A DNA stretch of 64,000 bases, taken from Casuarius casuarius. Lineage: Eukaryota > Chordata > Aves > Casuariiformes > Casuariidae. How positions within the stretch are numbered: the first letter of the stretch is position 1; the number at the start of each line of letters is the position of its first letter. The position numbers were made by a program, and so were the translations under genes. The stretch covers positions 1 through 64,000 of the forward strand of contig PTFA01000101.1 of the NCBI GenBank assembly GCA_003342895.1, in the 5' to 3' direction. Below are positions 1 through 13,400 of this stretch, one piece after another. Under the pieces are notes generated by a model, which was given only the letters and a program-made list of their open reading frames with translations, searched no databases and was not told where the DNA came from.

Positions 1-224
1 TGTAATTCGAACGGAGCCAGCAGAACATCATCGGACTCGGAGTGGTGGTAGCTAGCTTCTTCTCTCCTTTTCTAACTTTATCTTTTCCCCTTCGCTTTTC
101 CCCACCTTTTCTCCCCACTTCGTGGAAAATAAAGTCAAACGGTTGTACGATATTTGACCGGATTTAGCGTCTTAATCTCGTCCTTGGGATCATAACGAAA
201 CCCCCCCGATATTGGATCGGGACA
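1..224 (+). mobile_element. 3' part of an endogenous retrovirus LTR, cut by the window edge
   Basis: The segment has the order expected of the R/U5 side of a retroviral LTR. A long pyrimidine-rich run fills about 57-118. A polyadenylation signal AATAAA lies at 128-133. A short inverted repeat follows (CCCGAT at 205-210, ATCGGG at 216-221), and the element ends in the canonical CA at 223-224. The CpG content and the C7 run at 201-207 differ from the flanking DNA. The sequence resembles avian retroviral LTRs as I remember them, but I cannot name the family. No primer-binding site or gag-like sequence follows the CA, so this is either a solo LTR or the 3' LTR of a provirus lying to the left. The 5' TG end and the target-site duplication are outside the window. 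No viral protein is encoded here. Confidence 0.55.
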
Positions 225-1122
225 AAAGGCAATGCCTAAATGCCCATGTACTGAAAGAAATGGTGTCAGTGACTCAATACATGGCTTACTTTCTTCTGAG
301 CTAGGGCTGGACCGGTGCCCCAGAAGATGATGCACTTCTCATGAGGTGTTATGGTGCCAAAGAGAGCAACCTTGAATGATACACGGGGAGGGAGCCTCCA
401 GTGGCTTACACTGATTTCAGTAAAGCTCTGACAATTTGGCCCACCTGGTGTGTGTGGGGGGGTTACTGGTTGGCTTTTAAGCTGATGACTTTGTTGGGTA
501 ATGATAAACTAGTCATAGTGTAAACTTGTAATATGGTCTCTGTGGTGTTAGTTGTATAAGTCTGTTGTGTTTCATGCTAAACAGGTCATCATGAGCTGAA
601 AAAGAGAAGATTTTACCAGAACTAGTTGTACTTCACTAAGGCTGTAACCATTCCTAGTTACTAAGGACACTTAAAAGTTTCCCTGAGGTACATTTGAACC
701 TGCTATACAAGCGTACAAATGTGGTTGTTAGGAAAGAAAGAGGGCTAGGTAAAAACAAAGAATTTTTCTGTGAAGTAAACAAGATACACTATACAGTCCT
801 CCTGGTAATAGGAGGGGGGTTGTTATGTTTTTTAAATTATTTTAATATTTAATGATAATTATGATGCTTTCATATGACAAACTCATGCAATATGCATATT
901 TAAGTGCTTATTATCATTATGCTAAAAGCTGCTCAAATCAGGTTTTCTCCAAGTTCTCTGAAGCTTGTTAAAGGCTAAAAAGTTTTAAAGGGTTTGTTGG
1001 GAAATTTGTGTGGATTGCAAAGGAACTACCGGGAATTATGCCTACTTTTTCCTAGAAAGATATTCTGTAGTGCCTTTTTTAGTTACAGGTAGCATGAGCA
1101 GAGTTTCTCAGCCTGTTATAAT

Positions 1123-1160
1123 TGAAGGATTATATAACCTCTGAAGGATTATCTAACCTC
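1123..1160. repeat. Two-copy 19-bp tandem duplication
   Basis: A 19-bp unit (1123-1141) is repeated head to tail at 1142-1160 with one mismatch (ATATAA versus ATCTAA inside the unit). The next few bases begin a third copy and then diverge. It looks like a simple replication-slippage duplication. Confidence 0.9.
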
Positions 1161-3154
1161 TGAAAAAAATTCATGGAATAATTTAAGTATTGCCATAGTG
1201 TTTTCTCTTGGCAAATGACTAAAAATTAAGCTGAAGTTCATTTACTGTTTGTATCTTCCCTCATGTTTTGCTTCCTGTCTTGCATGAATGGGGAAGCATA
1301 TATGTAAAAATGTATGCATTCTGCCACTGTCTTGTTGTCTGTCCTCTGACATCTTACTGACTACCAATGATCCCTTGAAACAAACTGAGAAATGCTGACA
1401 AGATGCCTCACAGTATCATACTCACTTGCACTGACCCACAGCCTCTTACCATTTTGATTATTGTTTGTTATTTCTCATAAGGATATTTAGATACTATAAA
1501 ACAAGGCCCTATTCTAACACATATGGAGAGGGTTTCTAGATAAATCCAGTGCAACTTGAACAGACAAAGGGAAACAAACATATTTGCATCCATTTTCCAA
1601 AGGAAAAATAGAAACAGAGTCAGACCGACATACTCGCTGGAAGTCCCTGAAAGCATATTCTGTCTTGCAGAACCAGGAATATGCAAAACTGCCAGAAGTG
1701 GGTGGACCCACAGCCAAGCTAACTTCAAAACCGGGAGCTGATTATTTCCATCAGCCCTGCATTACAGCTAATATGCGTTGCTGAGAAGCTCATTATCTTT
1801 AGGCCAATGTGACTGTATTGCTTTTGAGTCTCAAGCTAATATATCTACCCAGCACTGTACTGTTCATCGTGGACATTCAATCTTGGTCTGGCATTAACCC
1901 AAAGATTTCTTCACGACACAACCTTTTCTGCAATAGAGACAAGACCACAGGAAGCCTGCAAAAAAGCTATAAAGTTAAAAATAAGGTTTTTGAGTTTTAG
2001 TTCACTGTCCTAATCACAAAACCATCCATCTACTGATGAAGTACTTGGCTCATTTAAAGTTATCAGTACTCAGTGTAGAGCATAATGTACATATCAGAGC
2101 AAATGGTATTTCCTTATCACAGCAGTGTCTTTACCTAAGACCCAAAGGAAGAAGGAAAGAAAATACCTTGTTACCTTGCTTAATTCCTTGCATACAGGTT
2201 TGTAAATGGAGAATGAGTTTTCCCTTAATCCAAATGAAAAATCTAAAGCACACAAATCTCATAAATACAAGAAATGACAGTATAAAAATGAAGCAGAAGA
2301 GAATATGTTCTCAAGGATTTTCATCTAATAGTGGTCTTCTGTCCATAAATGTCTAGACAACTTTAAGAATAAATTTAAAAGTCCACACAGTGCTATAAAT
2401 GTAGAATGTAAGTGTAAGGAAGTAGTAATGAAATCTCTGGCAAGACTTCAGTTGTACTGTGCTCAGCACTACTTACCACATCATAAAAAACTGGTTTCTT
2501 AAAAATGTGGTGAGAAGGAAGGAGAGTTGATCCTAGTAATAAAAGTTATGAGCTGTAAAGACAAGAACAGAAAATGCTTCATTCTGAAACAGCCATTGAA
2601 AAGGCAAATAACTGAGACATGCAAATATTAAGCAATGCAAGTGAGTTCACACAAAATGTAGTTTTCAGAATTTGGTTAATTAAAATTTAAAATAAATGTA
2701 AATCTCTGGAATGGACATAAGTTTTATAATCTATTCAATATCTCATATATATGCAGGAGAATTTGAGGCATTGCCCCATTTTTACTAATTCTTCCTACCC
2801 TTATTTACTATGATAAATAAGATGACTGTCTTTCTTAAACTGGAGAGCTTTACCAATGAAATACTTGCAGACTATTTTTTCAGACAGTTTATGTGCCAGT
2901 TTGCCTCCCTTGTTAACTGGAGCTTGAGCAGAACTTCAAACGGTGCAGAAATATCAAGCGGCCAAATGCTGGACTGCAAGTAAGCAAACCACTAGGAAAT
3001 ATGAAGTCATATCCCTCCCTGTGAGCGCAGAAGAATGCTGTGCTGCTATCATACGTATCTCGTGAGAGGCACATAATCTGAACTGAAGTCCAATTTTTTT
3101 TCTTCTCTAACAGAGCTATGTGGGAAGGGGTTTTGACAGTTTTTCAGTCTATAA

Positions 3155-3235
3155 AATACAGGTATCAGGCCAAATCCTGATCTCACTGTAATTGGCATGA
3201 ACGTGGTATTTGGGCTCATTTTCACTCCTTCACTT
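3155..3235. repeat. Possible ancient SINE-like fragment
   Basis: The stretch starts with a phrase close to 'gccaaatcctgatctcact', a theme I know from old interspersed repeats in bird, crocodilian and turtle genomes. The similarity fades after about 40 bases. The call rests on remembered similarity only. Confidence 0.25.
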
Positions 3236-6200
3236 GGATTATATAGTTAACCTTTTAAAAAGTTTTTGAACACAAGGTGTAATTTGAGAAGTGGTTTTTA
3301 TTTGAAAAAAATGTAGTTTGATAGCTTAATCTTGGTTTATTTTATATAAAGATAATATTCATTCATCTGGTGGTGGTAAAAAGACCTACAAAATCAGAAA
3401 TCTCAGATATTAAGATAGGTTTGGGCGAGTAGCACTAGTGCAGAAGGGAATCTCCCTCTCTATCCATCTTTCTCTTTCCTTTCCTCCTTCCACTTTCAGG
3501 CACCTTTGCATCTCCATAGCTCAGCATTTTGCACGTATTTATGTTGTCCCCACCATGCAGCACAAGGAGATCCTGTTCTACAGTGCAGCCGAGCTAAGGC
3601 CCGGTTGGGAGTCAAACTCCTACTGACCCTGAAGCAGCTTGTCCAGGGTCGCAAGGGAAATCTAGCGCAGGGAGTTGCCCCTCGGCCTTTTAATCCTCCA
3701 ACTTTGTGTCCTTGCTATGTGTTTGCTGGAGATGTGGTATGTGCCCTGCAATATTTTCCCACCAGACCTACGGCCCTAGGCTTATGATATGCTGAGTTTC
3801 GTCCTAAAGGCTAGGTATTTTCAGTGACTCCATAGAAAATTTATCACCCTCACAGTATTGTGTCCTATATTTCATATTCACTGGAAACCCTGACTCTGTC
3901 TGCGCAGTGGGACGTGCGCCTAGCAATGATTTTTAATCAAATTCCAAGGGGAGGGGATGATTTCTCACACAAAAAAGAAATGGATGCCAGGTCAATATCA
4001 GACATTTCAGCTCTTGCTACAGAGAAGACAGATATGCATCTTGCACAGGTGGAGAGGGAGCATCACACAGAAAGTATCAGGAGCAGAAAATAGAAAGAGA
4101 CTTGTAAACAGCTAATTTCTGAAAATACCATGAAGCTAAAAATAAAACATGGGAAAAATATCATTGAGCTAGAATGCACTGACAGCAGTGGCAAAACACG
4201 AGAATCACATACTGTATGAAAATAAAAGGGTGGGAATTTTTTTGTCTGTTTATTTGTTTTGAAAATAGAATTATTAAAACCATTCTAGCAGAAAACTTGT
4301 GAGAGTCTTCCTGTGTTATAATTAATCCTAAACAAAAATGCTTATTATTTGCCACATGATGGGTTTTACTGCAGAAAAACCTAGATCTGAAAATAATGTT
4401 ATAATTATCAGCAGAAAGTGAATTGCTAAGCAGATGAAAACTGTCATAGAGAAGCTAAGACCCCATCCCCCAGATGATGTAAATTGGCTTAGCCTCATGC
4501 AAGGCTTTCAGACTGTGGCTCATATTCCCTTGTCTCCCTCTTGCCCCTAAATCCTATAGCATTTTCGAAAAGAGATCATATTTGCTGCCTATTTTCATCT
4601 ATAAACACCTAAAATGCCTATAAAACTCCCAAACCCCTAGATCTTTGTTGCTACAAACATTCTCAGAGGTGATTCCAATTAAAAAAAATGCTTCATTTTC
4701 CTATATTTCTCTTCAGCTCAAATCCTGCCCTGATTTTACTTGACAGGGACAGATTCTGTACTTACTTGCTCCTATCTTTACATCAGTACTGGATTACTGT
4801 TTTTTTTCCTTTTTTGTCATGCTAATTCTCGTAAGCAAGAGGAGACCAGGCTTTTAGAATTTTTGTCGTGGATTTCACTGTAGCATCATTTCTGTGCGTC
4901 CACGTAAGCTGAGATAGCCTTTAGCAGCAGCTGTAAGCATGCAAAAAGGATCATGCCCCCGCCTCTTTCCTGATTTAGCCACCAGTTTACCACGCATCCT
5001 CACTGTCTCACCTGGCTGTCTCCTGTGTGAGGAACACAAACTCATCCATAGACACTTTATCTGATTCTGGCCAGATAAAGATCATGCGAGTTAATGAATG
5101 GATTTCCTCTAATGTTGGCAGGCCTTGGATTCTGCCTGAAAAATGAGTGGAGGAGAAGGGGATGGGCAGAGATGAATTTTCCTACTTAAAAAATTCAGCC
5201 GTTGAAAAGAAAGTGCAGGGGTTTTTTTAAGAACAGAAGGTGTGGATGCTACTTCAAAAGTACAGCTGTGAGAAGGAAATATACTGTGAAATACTTATAT
5301 TAGGATATTTAATGCAAATGATACATGTGGGTCCAGTATCTGAGAGTCACTGTAGATCTAATTGTGTGGAAAATCCATGTGCATTGACTTCCTATAGAGA
5401 AGTGCCGAAGGAAAGCCATATAAATCCAGACTATGACAACATCACCTTTATATGTGAGTAGTCTTTCTGAAAGTGGGAGGGGGTATTTTACTACTTCAGA
5501 TAGATTAATAACATCAGCTTATATACTGTAGACAGATGCAGTGGAGGCTACTCTGCTGTCTTCTGTCAATGAACATGTCCATATTCCCACCGAACAGCAG
5601 GCATGTAAATGCATATGCATACAGGAAACACACAGTAGTCATTTTAAATAGCTTGCAGTCTCAAGTAGCTACCATTTTATATTACGTGCAGATGATCCCT
5701 CTGAAATGAGAAGAGTCAGAGACGCCACCGTTACTCTCGATCCTAAGGACAGGGAATGCTATTGTACCTGACAATTCTTTGTAAACTCAAAGATTTTTTA
5801 ATGGCGATCCCTAAAACACCTTTGTGTCTGTGTCTTCTACTCTCCCTGCCACAATACAAAAGCTATTTCATGGATACAAGAGCAGAAGTTTCCCCACACT
5901 GAAATCCCCAGAGATACAAGCAAGATCTAATTAAGCAGTGTCATTGTCCATAACTTTGCTGTAAAAGAAAGTAGCAAACTGGTATAATAAAACATGAGTA
6001 TCACACTCTGGGGTTTGGTGCAGGTGATGTGCTTTCCAGTTACATCATTGATATTCCATTTTCTTTTTAATGTCTCAAGCCTGCTCCAGTTTCTAATGCA
6101 ATAAGAAGAAATCATAGTTATTTTAGCTAGGTTTCCATTTCAAGCCTGCCTGAGCTCCCTGCACTTAAATTCAATGCCAGCCTTTTCCCACAAATATATG

Positions 6201-7341
6201 CTGTTAAAGAAGAGAGCTAAAATTCACAGAGCTGTCAAGTAAGATATCCATTAAGATAGGAAGATGCTGGTGTTCAAACGTCAACATTACAGCTTTAAAT
6301 CTCAAAGGAATTCACTTTCTTAATGAGAAACAAGAGAGGAAGGAGTGTGAGATGCAGGGGGATGGGAGAGAGAACAAGAATATGGAACAATATGACAGTA
6401 AAATAGAAAGCACAGATTGAGGTACCACAAGGAATCTGAATTCCTCAACTAAGACTTGTCAATGAGATTTTTAGCATATGATATGCAGTTTTAATTAAAT
6501 TATGGCCCAGAGTCAGAGAAGAAAGCCAAAGGCCCAGTTTTTTATTTCATTTTTAGAACAGCGATCTTATCTTCTACAGCATTTCATGCACTTCTAATTA
6601 AATATGGATTTATGGCTTTAAAGTACCTGAAAACACAGCATGGCTTTTAAGTATCTATCCTACGCTGAACTCAGAGTGGTACAGTGAAAGGGTGAGATCC
6701 TGCCCCCCCGATGAAGTTGGGGCAACCTTCTTAGTCAGTTCAGAGGGATGCGGATAAGGCATTAGGAGGAGAGCACAGTTCCTGCACTGTATGTGAAAAG
6801 CATTCCTATACCTTGTACTAGTAATCAAATATGTCTTTTTGTGTGTAAACACGTTTAATAAGATTTTAATTGTGTTTGCTTGTATTAACAGGGTGTAATT
6901 CCACTTGGAGCTGCAGATTTCTGAGTACTGCCAAAAGTACTATTTCAATCTGATGGTTAGTTTTTGCCATGCCTGCCAAATCCTACATTTATTGGCAACT
7001 CTCATTGCACTTTTTTCACACCTCATTGCACTATTTCAAATGAATACCCTATCTTTTCTGGTTAAAAATTGTAACATCCTTTCTCCAATGGGGAAACTGC
7101 TGCTGAGGATTTTGCTTGTGGTGATGACTTATTAAATATATTTAGTGTAAGTTTACCAAGTCTCTTAAAATAGAAGTGTGAGGCTGAGTGAGAACATTAC
7201 CTCCAATCCTGAAGTAGTGAATGAATGTCAGAACCTGTTTAGTGATGTTTGTGCAAGGAGAGAGTGTGGAAACATTAATAAAGTGAATTCAGGTTAGGAT
7301 GTTTTGATATTGCAATAGACAGATAACTTCTTGAAGGTCAG

Positions 7342-7406
7342 CTGCTCTTAAAACCATCTTCTAAATTCCCGCAGGGAATTTAGGATGATGGTGCTGAAGT
7401 TAGCAG
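7342..7406. repeat. 65-nt imperfect foldback (inverted repeat)
   Basis: The core is a perfect 10-bp stem, CTAAATTCCC (7361-7370) with GGGAATTTAG (7374-7383), separated only by GCA. It continues outward past a small TT/GAT internal loop with ACCATC (7353-7358) pairing GATGGT (7387-7392). Then CTT (7347-7349) pairs AAG (7397-7399), and CTGCT (7342-7346) pairs AGCAG (7402-7406), giving about 24 pairs in 65 nt. The pairing is directly visible. Function is unknown: it could be a degraded short inverted-repeat transposon, a structured transcript element, or chance plus mutation-driven palindrome correction. The three-base loop is tight for a microRNA precursor. Confidence 0.7.
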
Positions 7407-10400
7407 AGTAATGCTGATGGGTAAGTGAAGGTATGCATGCATAAAGCATCGAACTCAGGGAGTTACACCCTAATGCAAAACCTCCCATGTCAGCCTTTCC
7501 CAGGAGCACTGCGATTATGTTGCTGGGTCAGAAATAATGAGGTTTGTGCCTGCATGGGACTGAAGTCTGGTGTGTGTGTTATATGCTTCCAGAAAAATCA
7601 GACATATGGGAGTTTCTTGTGGGGGCAGTGTGTTGATATTATTTGTCAGCATGATGCATGCCTGTTAAGGTAGGTAAGCAACGGTTCCTTTTCTCCATGA
7701 CTAGCATAAACAGCGTTTAAGTGTATGCCGCTTTAAAACTAAACTGGCTTCATTTTTTAATACTGGTAGATGAGAAGCATCATATATGACTGTTAATGTT
7801 CAGTTTTTTCCACAGAAGCAGCTGTGATTTGAGAATTTCAGAAGTTTAAAATAATAAAACATTTTTAAAAGTACCATGACACAATTTAGTACATGCACAA
7901 CCTTTCTTCTCGTGGAATACACTGATGTCTTTCTCTGCCTTAATCTCATTGTGGACAAAAAAGACTGCTAAAAATACTGTATCTCAAAGAGTAATTCTGG
8001 TACAAATTCACCTATTTTGGAGCTATACCATCACAAGTAAGAGGAGAATCCAGCCTTGATGCTCCACTGCAGGTTGTTTTCATTGATCCTTGTATTTTAA
8101 TCACATTTCAGCTGCTGTTTCTGTGAGATGATTTCAAAAACCATTGAATTAAATTGCATTACACTGAAGACCACTGATCTCATTCCATTGCTACTGCACT
8201 CGAAAAACAATTTTTGTATCTTAGAAAGGTAGAGGTATTTTCTGATGTGATTGAGTTTAAATGGCTTCTCTGAATGTTCCTTTGAAAATTAGGTCTGGAA
8301 ATCTGTTTTGGAAATGAGAATCCATCAAAATCTCTCTCCTGTGACATTGGTATTTCTCCTTGAAGCATTCTGTCTTCAGTGAAAGGACTTCCATTTTACT
8401 GTATTAACAAGTAAATAACAACCATTAAATGTGCCAAAATACTTTGATTTTTAAAGCTGAGCATTCAGCTTGCATTTTAGTAATCAGAAAACAATTTTGT
8501 AATGTGAAAAGATCGTACTCTATCAGGAGCAACACAAACAGGTGGGACCTTATCCTAAGCATTCGATAACAAATCTACACCGGCTTCAACAGAATCAGAA
8601 TTGAACAAAAAATATGAAACTCTGTAATTTGTACAGAGCCGCACTCCGGGATACAGACTAAGATTTTAAAGACAGAATAATTTGAAAGAATTTAGTCAAA
8701 CACGAAACAGACCTCAGCAAAAGCAGAACAACCCCCCCACACACCTTTGATCATTATTGACTTATGAAAATGAATTTATAGCTACCTTCCTGAGTCTTTC
8801 CTGTGAACTTCCAGACAACATCTGAATTATATTCCTTTCCTTCAATAGAAGTGCACTAAAAGTGGAGTTTTTAACTCACACATTCAAGCATTTGTCAGAA
8901 CAGAAGGTTTAGGCCTCAAAGACAAATCTATCTTGGGACTGATTTTTAATTTTAGGTAAAGTAGGTCAGAGAAAGTGAAATGCTTTTTGACATAATTTTG
9001 CCCAACATTTCTTCTGGAAGTTTGGTAATCAGTCATCTTTTATGCCTTTGAAAATCTCTCCCTTAGCCACCGAAGGCTACAAGAAGAGAGTCACAAGTGG
9101 TCAAGATTTAACCTTTTTAATTAAATGCCAGATAAGCCATATTTACTAAGTCTGCAAATGTAGCCCATTGCAATGTTAGTTTTAATCATCTGCAGACTCA
9201 TCCTAAAATATGCAATGAATTAGGAGTATGAACAAGGCCTATTACTCAGTGTGCTCATTAGGTAGCCATGTAAAGGCATTAGGCTGAAATATCTTGATGG
9301 TTCGCAATTATCTTTTCTTACCCTAAGTCCCATGAAAAATGTCTTTGCAAATTTTCCCTTCAATTTCTCTTTCATCTGCTAGGTCCATCTCTTCAAATGG
9401 TGCAGGCAACCATCAAAGGAAAGTGATGCATTTGATGATGAAAATGTCTCAGTCAAGCAGAGGTCCAACCTTTCAGTACTTCATGCAAAATACTAAGATC
9501 CTCTGCTTTTTCTACAGCTGGGACCACACAAGCACACATAATTACATTATGTGGAAGTGACAATGGAAAATTAATTTAAACTGGTGTGCTCTCAGGCATG
9601 CAATTTTAGAGTAGTCTATTTTTTCTAGGAACTATCCCTGAGGCAAGGCTTATGTTGCCTAGAAAGAAAGAGGTTTAAAATATTTCAAAAATGTTCAATC
9701 CCCTTTATCTGCTGCTTCTCCTCCCTGAGAAATTTCATGCCCCCAAAAGCTTCTCCAAGCCATCTAACCTGATGTCAGAAGTTAAGTGCAGTCAGCCAGG
9801 ATATAGAAATGGTGCCATGTGACTTGTATGATCAATTGTGAGTCCAAAACACTGTTCAAATAGTCACTGTTCAGACATCAAATAACATATTCATGAGGAA
9901 GCAAAAGGATAACATTTAGAACAAAAAATCTATTCTTTAAATTTCAAAACAAATTTAATTCAGGAACTCTGTAAGCTGATTGGATCTGTTGTGCCAACAA
10001 AAGGAATTTTGTCAAGTCTTGTTTGACCTTAATGATGTACAAAACCTTGCTCTGAACACCCTTTAAAACTTTTCCCTCCACTTTCATATCTATTAACAGC
10101 CTTTCTCACCACAAAACTGTTTTCCTAAGTTTTAAGAAAAGATCATTTATTTTCAAATCCGGTTTAATAAAAAATTAAAAATAAGCATTTTTATTTCTGC
10201 AATCTCAGCAGTCCAAAATTTCACTATGTAAAGGGTAAGCCAAAAGCTTTTAGCCTAGTCAGAGCTTCTATATACTTTTTCCAGCTTAAATTATTGTTTT
10301 CTGTGGTGATTTTGAAATGCTTGTGGAGTCTTGTAGCATTTAAAAATATCTTTTGTTTTGTTTAATAGAAAAACACATGAGCTTGTATTCACAATGATTT

Positions 10401-13400
10401 ATCACTGTGATAACAGTATAAATGTTACTTTTCTTTTCTCTGGCTTCTCTAGTCTCTTTTCTAGTTAGAGACATAAGAAAGACAGCATTAATAAAAGCAG
10501 AAGAAAAAACATTATGAGAAACGCATTTTTAACATGCTTTTGAAGTTGTGAAAAGTGGGGTTTTTTACTGTTTAACAGTACCCAAATATTATTTACTGCT
10601 GCTTAGCAAAGTATTCCTCTGTAGTACCAATCAAATTCAAGGAAGAATTAAAAAAAAATAATCTAGTTGAGTATATGTCAGCTTACAGTCAACTGCACTC
10701 AATGTGGTTTGTGTAATTATGATGGTCTTTAACCACATGCACAGGCGCATGCACACACGTACACATTTCTCTGCTGTCCTGATCACTTAGCCGACACAAT
10801 TAGTCCTCTCTTCATTTCACTAGAGGGGAGCATTTGTCTGTCAGTTTCCAAAATATTTCATGCAAGAGGAATTTCTCACACACCCACTTTTTCACCCCTT
10901 TGTTTTGTTTGGGGGTAAAGCGGAGGACTGGCTCGTAGATAGGATCTCATGAATCATTCTGGGAACCACAGCAAAGTCAGATATGTGTCTTTCCTAACCT
11001 TATTGCTGCGGTGATAAATGTTTTCCTATACGCCACAGTAATGATTCACTTGTGCACACACAGAGCTTCAGCCATTTGGCCATAGTTACACCCCAGATAT
11101 TGAAGAACCTGTAAAGTGAGGCAACGAGGTATGTGGAGTTTATGAGTCTGCTGTACAAATAGGTTTCTCTCTCACCTTGGTGAATCAGAGGATAATAAAT
11201 GTCATGTTGTCAGTGAGCCACTCAGAGCACATCACTGGCCAGGTGCCTTGAAGGAGGCACGTTGGAACCTCTCTGCAAAATGTCTGGGTGCAACGAAACT
11301 TTGCATTGGGTGGTCTTGAGTTGCAGGCAGTTTCCATGGTTCTCACCTTGCAGCCACTGTCCCAGGCATCATCCTCAGGTGTGGTGTAGGAAACATGACT
11401 TCTCCATGAGTTCAGTCTGGAAAGATATCAGACTGCTGCGGTTCCACTGGATGGTCAAGGGTAATTGGAACTGTTGAGCAACATTTAAGAATGTGTGAGA
11501 AGTTTTCATCTGTAGTCTATCACACACTCGTTTTGCTTATGACTATAAGGATTTGCTAACCCAGGAGACTGCGTCTAAATTGTGCCCTTTTGCGTGCCTA
11601 AGTGCCCATTCTAAGGGTGGATCTGTGTAGTCAGATGCACATTTTTGCCAGAGATATAGGATATGTCACAGCCTCCATTTTAAAAAGCATATTCAGATTA
11701 AATCCTAATATCGATTTCAAAGAAACACAACGCAGTAATTAGGGCATTGTTTATCCCAGATGCTTAAGAATGAAATAAATAAGTATATTTAGAAAACTAC
11801 TCTTGTGCTGAAGTCCTTCAAAGGGCCATAAGAGGATGACAACTGTAATTCTTAAAAAAACGAAGTGGAGGGGTTGGTGGAGACAGAAAATAGGAGAAAG
11901 AAGTAACTACTTTAACCTCTATTTTTAGTTATTCAGTGTCATCACACAAAAAGCATGAATTCAGTATGTACACAACTGCCAGATCAGGATTCTATCCACT
12001 GTCCCACAACACATGGTACGTATTTCTTTTCTATTAGCCACCTAAAAGCAAAGTGTTTAATGTGAACTAGATCACTACACTTCCTATACAGTTAAGAGAG
12101 GGAGATAAATATCCACAGACTTTCTTTTCCCATTTATCTTAAGGAGGAATGGATTATTCTCAAGGGAACCCTATTATTCTTCATTGCCTATAGAATAAGC
12201 CTAGACAATTAGGGCAGAAAAAACAGCTAACTCTTAGGTGAATGTGTTTAGGGAAATGGCAGAACTAGTTGAGAAATTTTCTTCACCATTATTAGCTGAA
12301 AGATACAGTTTCTGTGGTGTCACAAATATCAGGAAAAAGCATGCTGCAGAATTCCTTTTCTACAAGAATGCTTGGAAAGATACCACCTGTCTAAGACAAT
12401 CAAAATATATTACACGAAGATCAAGACCAATGGGATGAGGAACCATTGTCCTTCTCAAAATAGTATTTCCTCATTTCTAAAAGATGTGAAATAATTCAAT
12501 TTGTGACAATTTTTGACATTTTACTTTTTTGTCCTAAGGCAGGATGGAAATGTGTTTCCAAACACTGGAAATTCTCAAGAGATGAACATCTTAATTTCTC
12601 TTTAGCAATTTATGAAAACCTTAGCTTACATTTCTTCAAAAATGAGAGTTGTGGAACAAAGCTTGAAGAAATGAGGTTAATCACAGTTAAAAAAAAGAAA
12701 AATAAAACCTAACAAAGAAATTCCAAGCCCACCATTTTTTTTCTCTGGAAAGCTATAGTTTTTAAATGGACATATGATGCTTTTGGTGAGGCCTGGCTGA
12801 TGGTAGCTTAATGCTTGAAGGTAGTGTACACAGAATATTTATGGTCTGTTAACTCTTTGTATTTTGTATAATTTGATCGGAATATAACTTAGATTTTTTG
12901 TTTGTTTGCATTTTTTAAAGATTCACTTAAAACTACATTCTAGCACAAACTTCACTGGGAGTAAATGTTTAAAAATAACCTTTCCCACCCCTCCCTTCCA
13001 ATTTTGTTTGACCGGAATTAAAGAAACAGATCATGATAGACCAATTACTGTCTTTTGGTGTCATAAATACTATCTCCACCTTAATTTCAGTGACTTGGTA
13101 TTTATGCTAGAAAAGTAAAATGTTTGAACCTTAAAAGGCTGCAGAAGCATTTTTCATCTTGCATTCCTAGATTATCTGGGGTTTGTATCTGTATTTCTCA
13201 TTCCTGACATTTATATATTAGTTGAAACTCATCTAATTGACCATAGTTAATTCTAAAGATGTTTCCTGTATTCAGTCAAACACAAACTTCTGAGCTTACT
13301 TCAGAGACTAAACTTCAGCTATTTTTCTAATCATATAATCAACTTCCATTTGCCATAAAAAAATTATTTCAAACTTATTCGTATTGGGCGCAGGTCAAAG

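Larger units (their letters stand above)
225..7340. other. AT-rich non-coding DNA, no gene seen
   Basis: Open frames here are at most about 106 codons (2036-2356), with no recognisable domain. Apart from the separately listed tandem duplication and repeat fragment, I see short A/T runs, a 12-bp ATGCAT-type palindrome at 5609-5620, and a stretch around 3500-3690 whose end faintly resembles the tail of a MIR-type SINE but is too eroded to call. The 5240-5461 frame runs into a good-looking GT donor (5454-5459), but nothing in it looks coding. Confidence 0.6.

Noticed and set aside
3500..3690. Possible MIR-like SINE tail
   Set aside because: Only a short 'gaagcagcttgtccagggtc' phrase fits; the rest does not follow the expected order.
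5240..5461. 73-codon frame ending at a good GT donor
   Set aside because: The predicted peptide has no recognisable feature and no matching acceptor gives a convincing exon.
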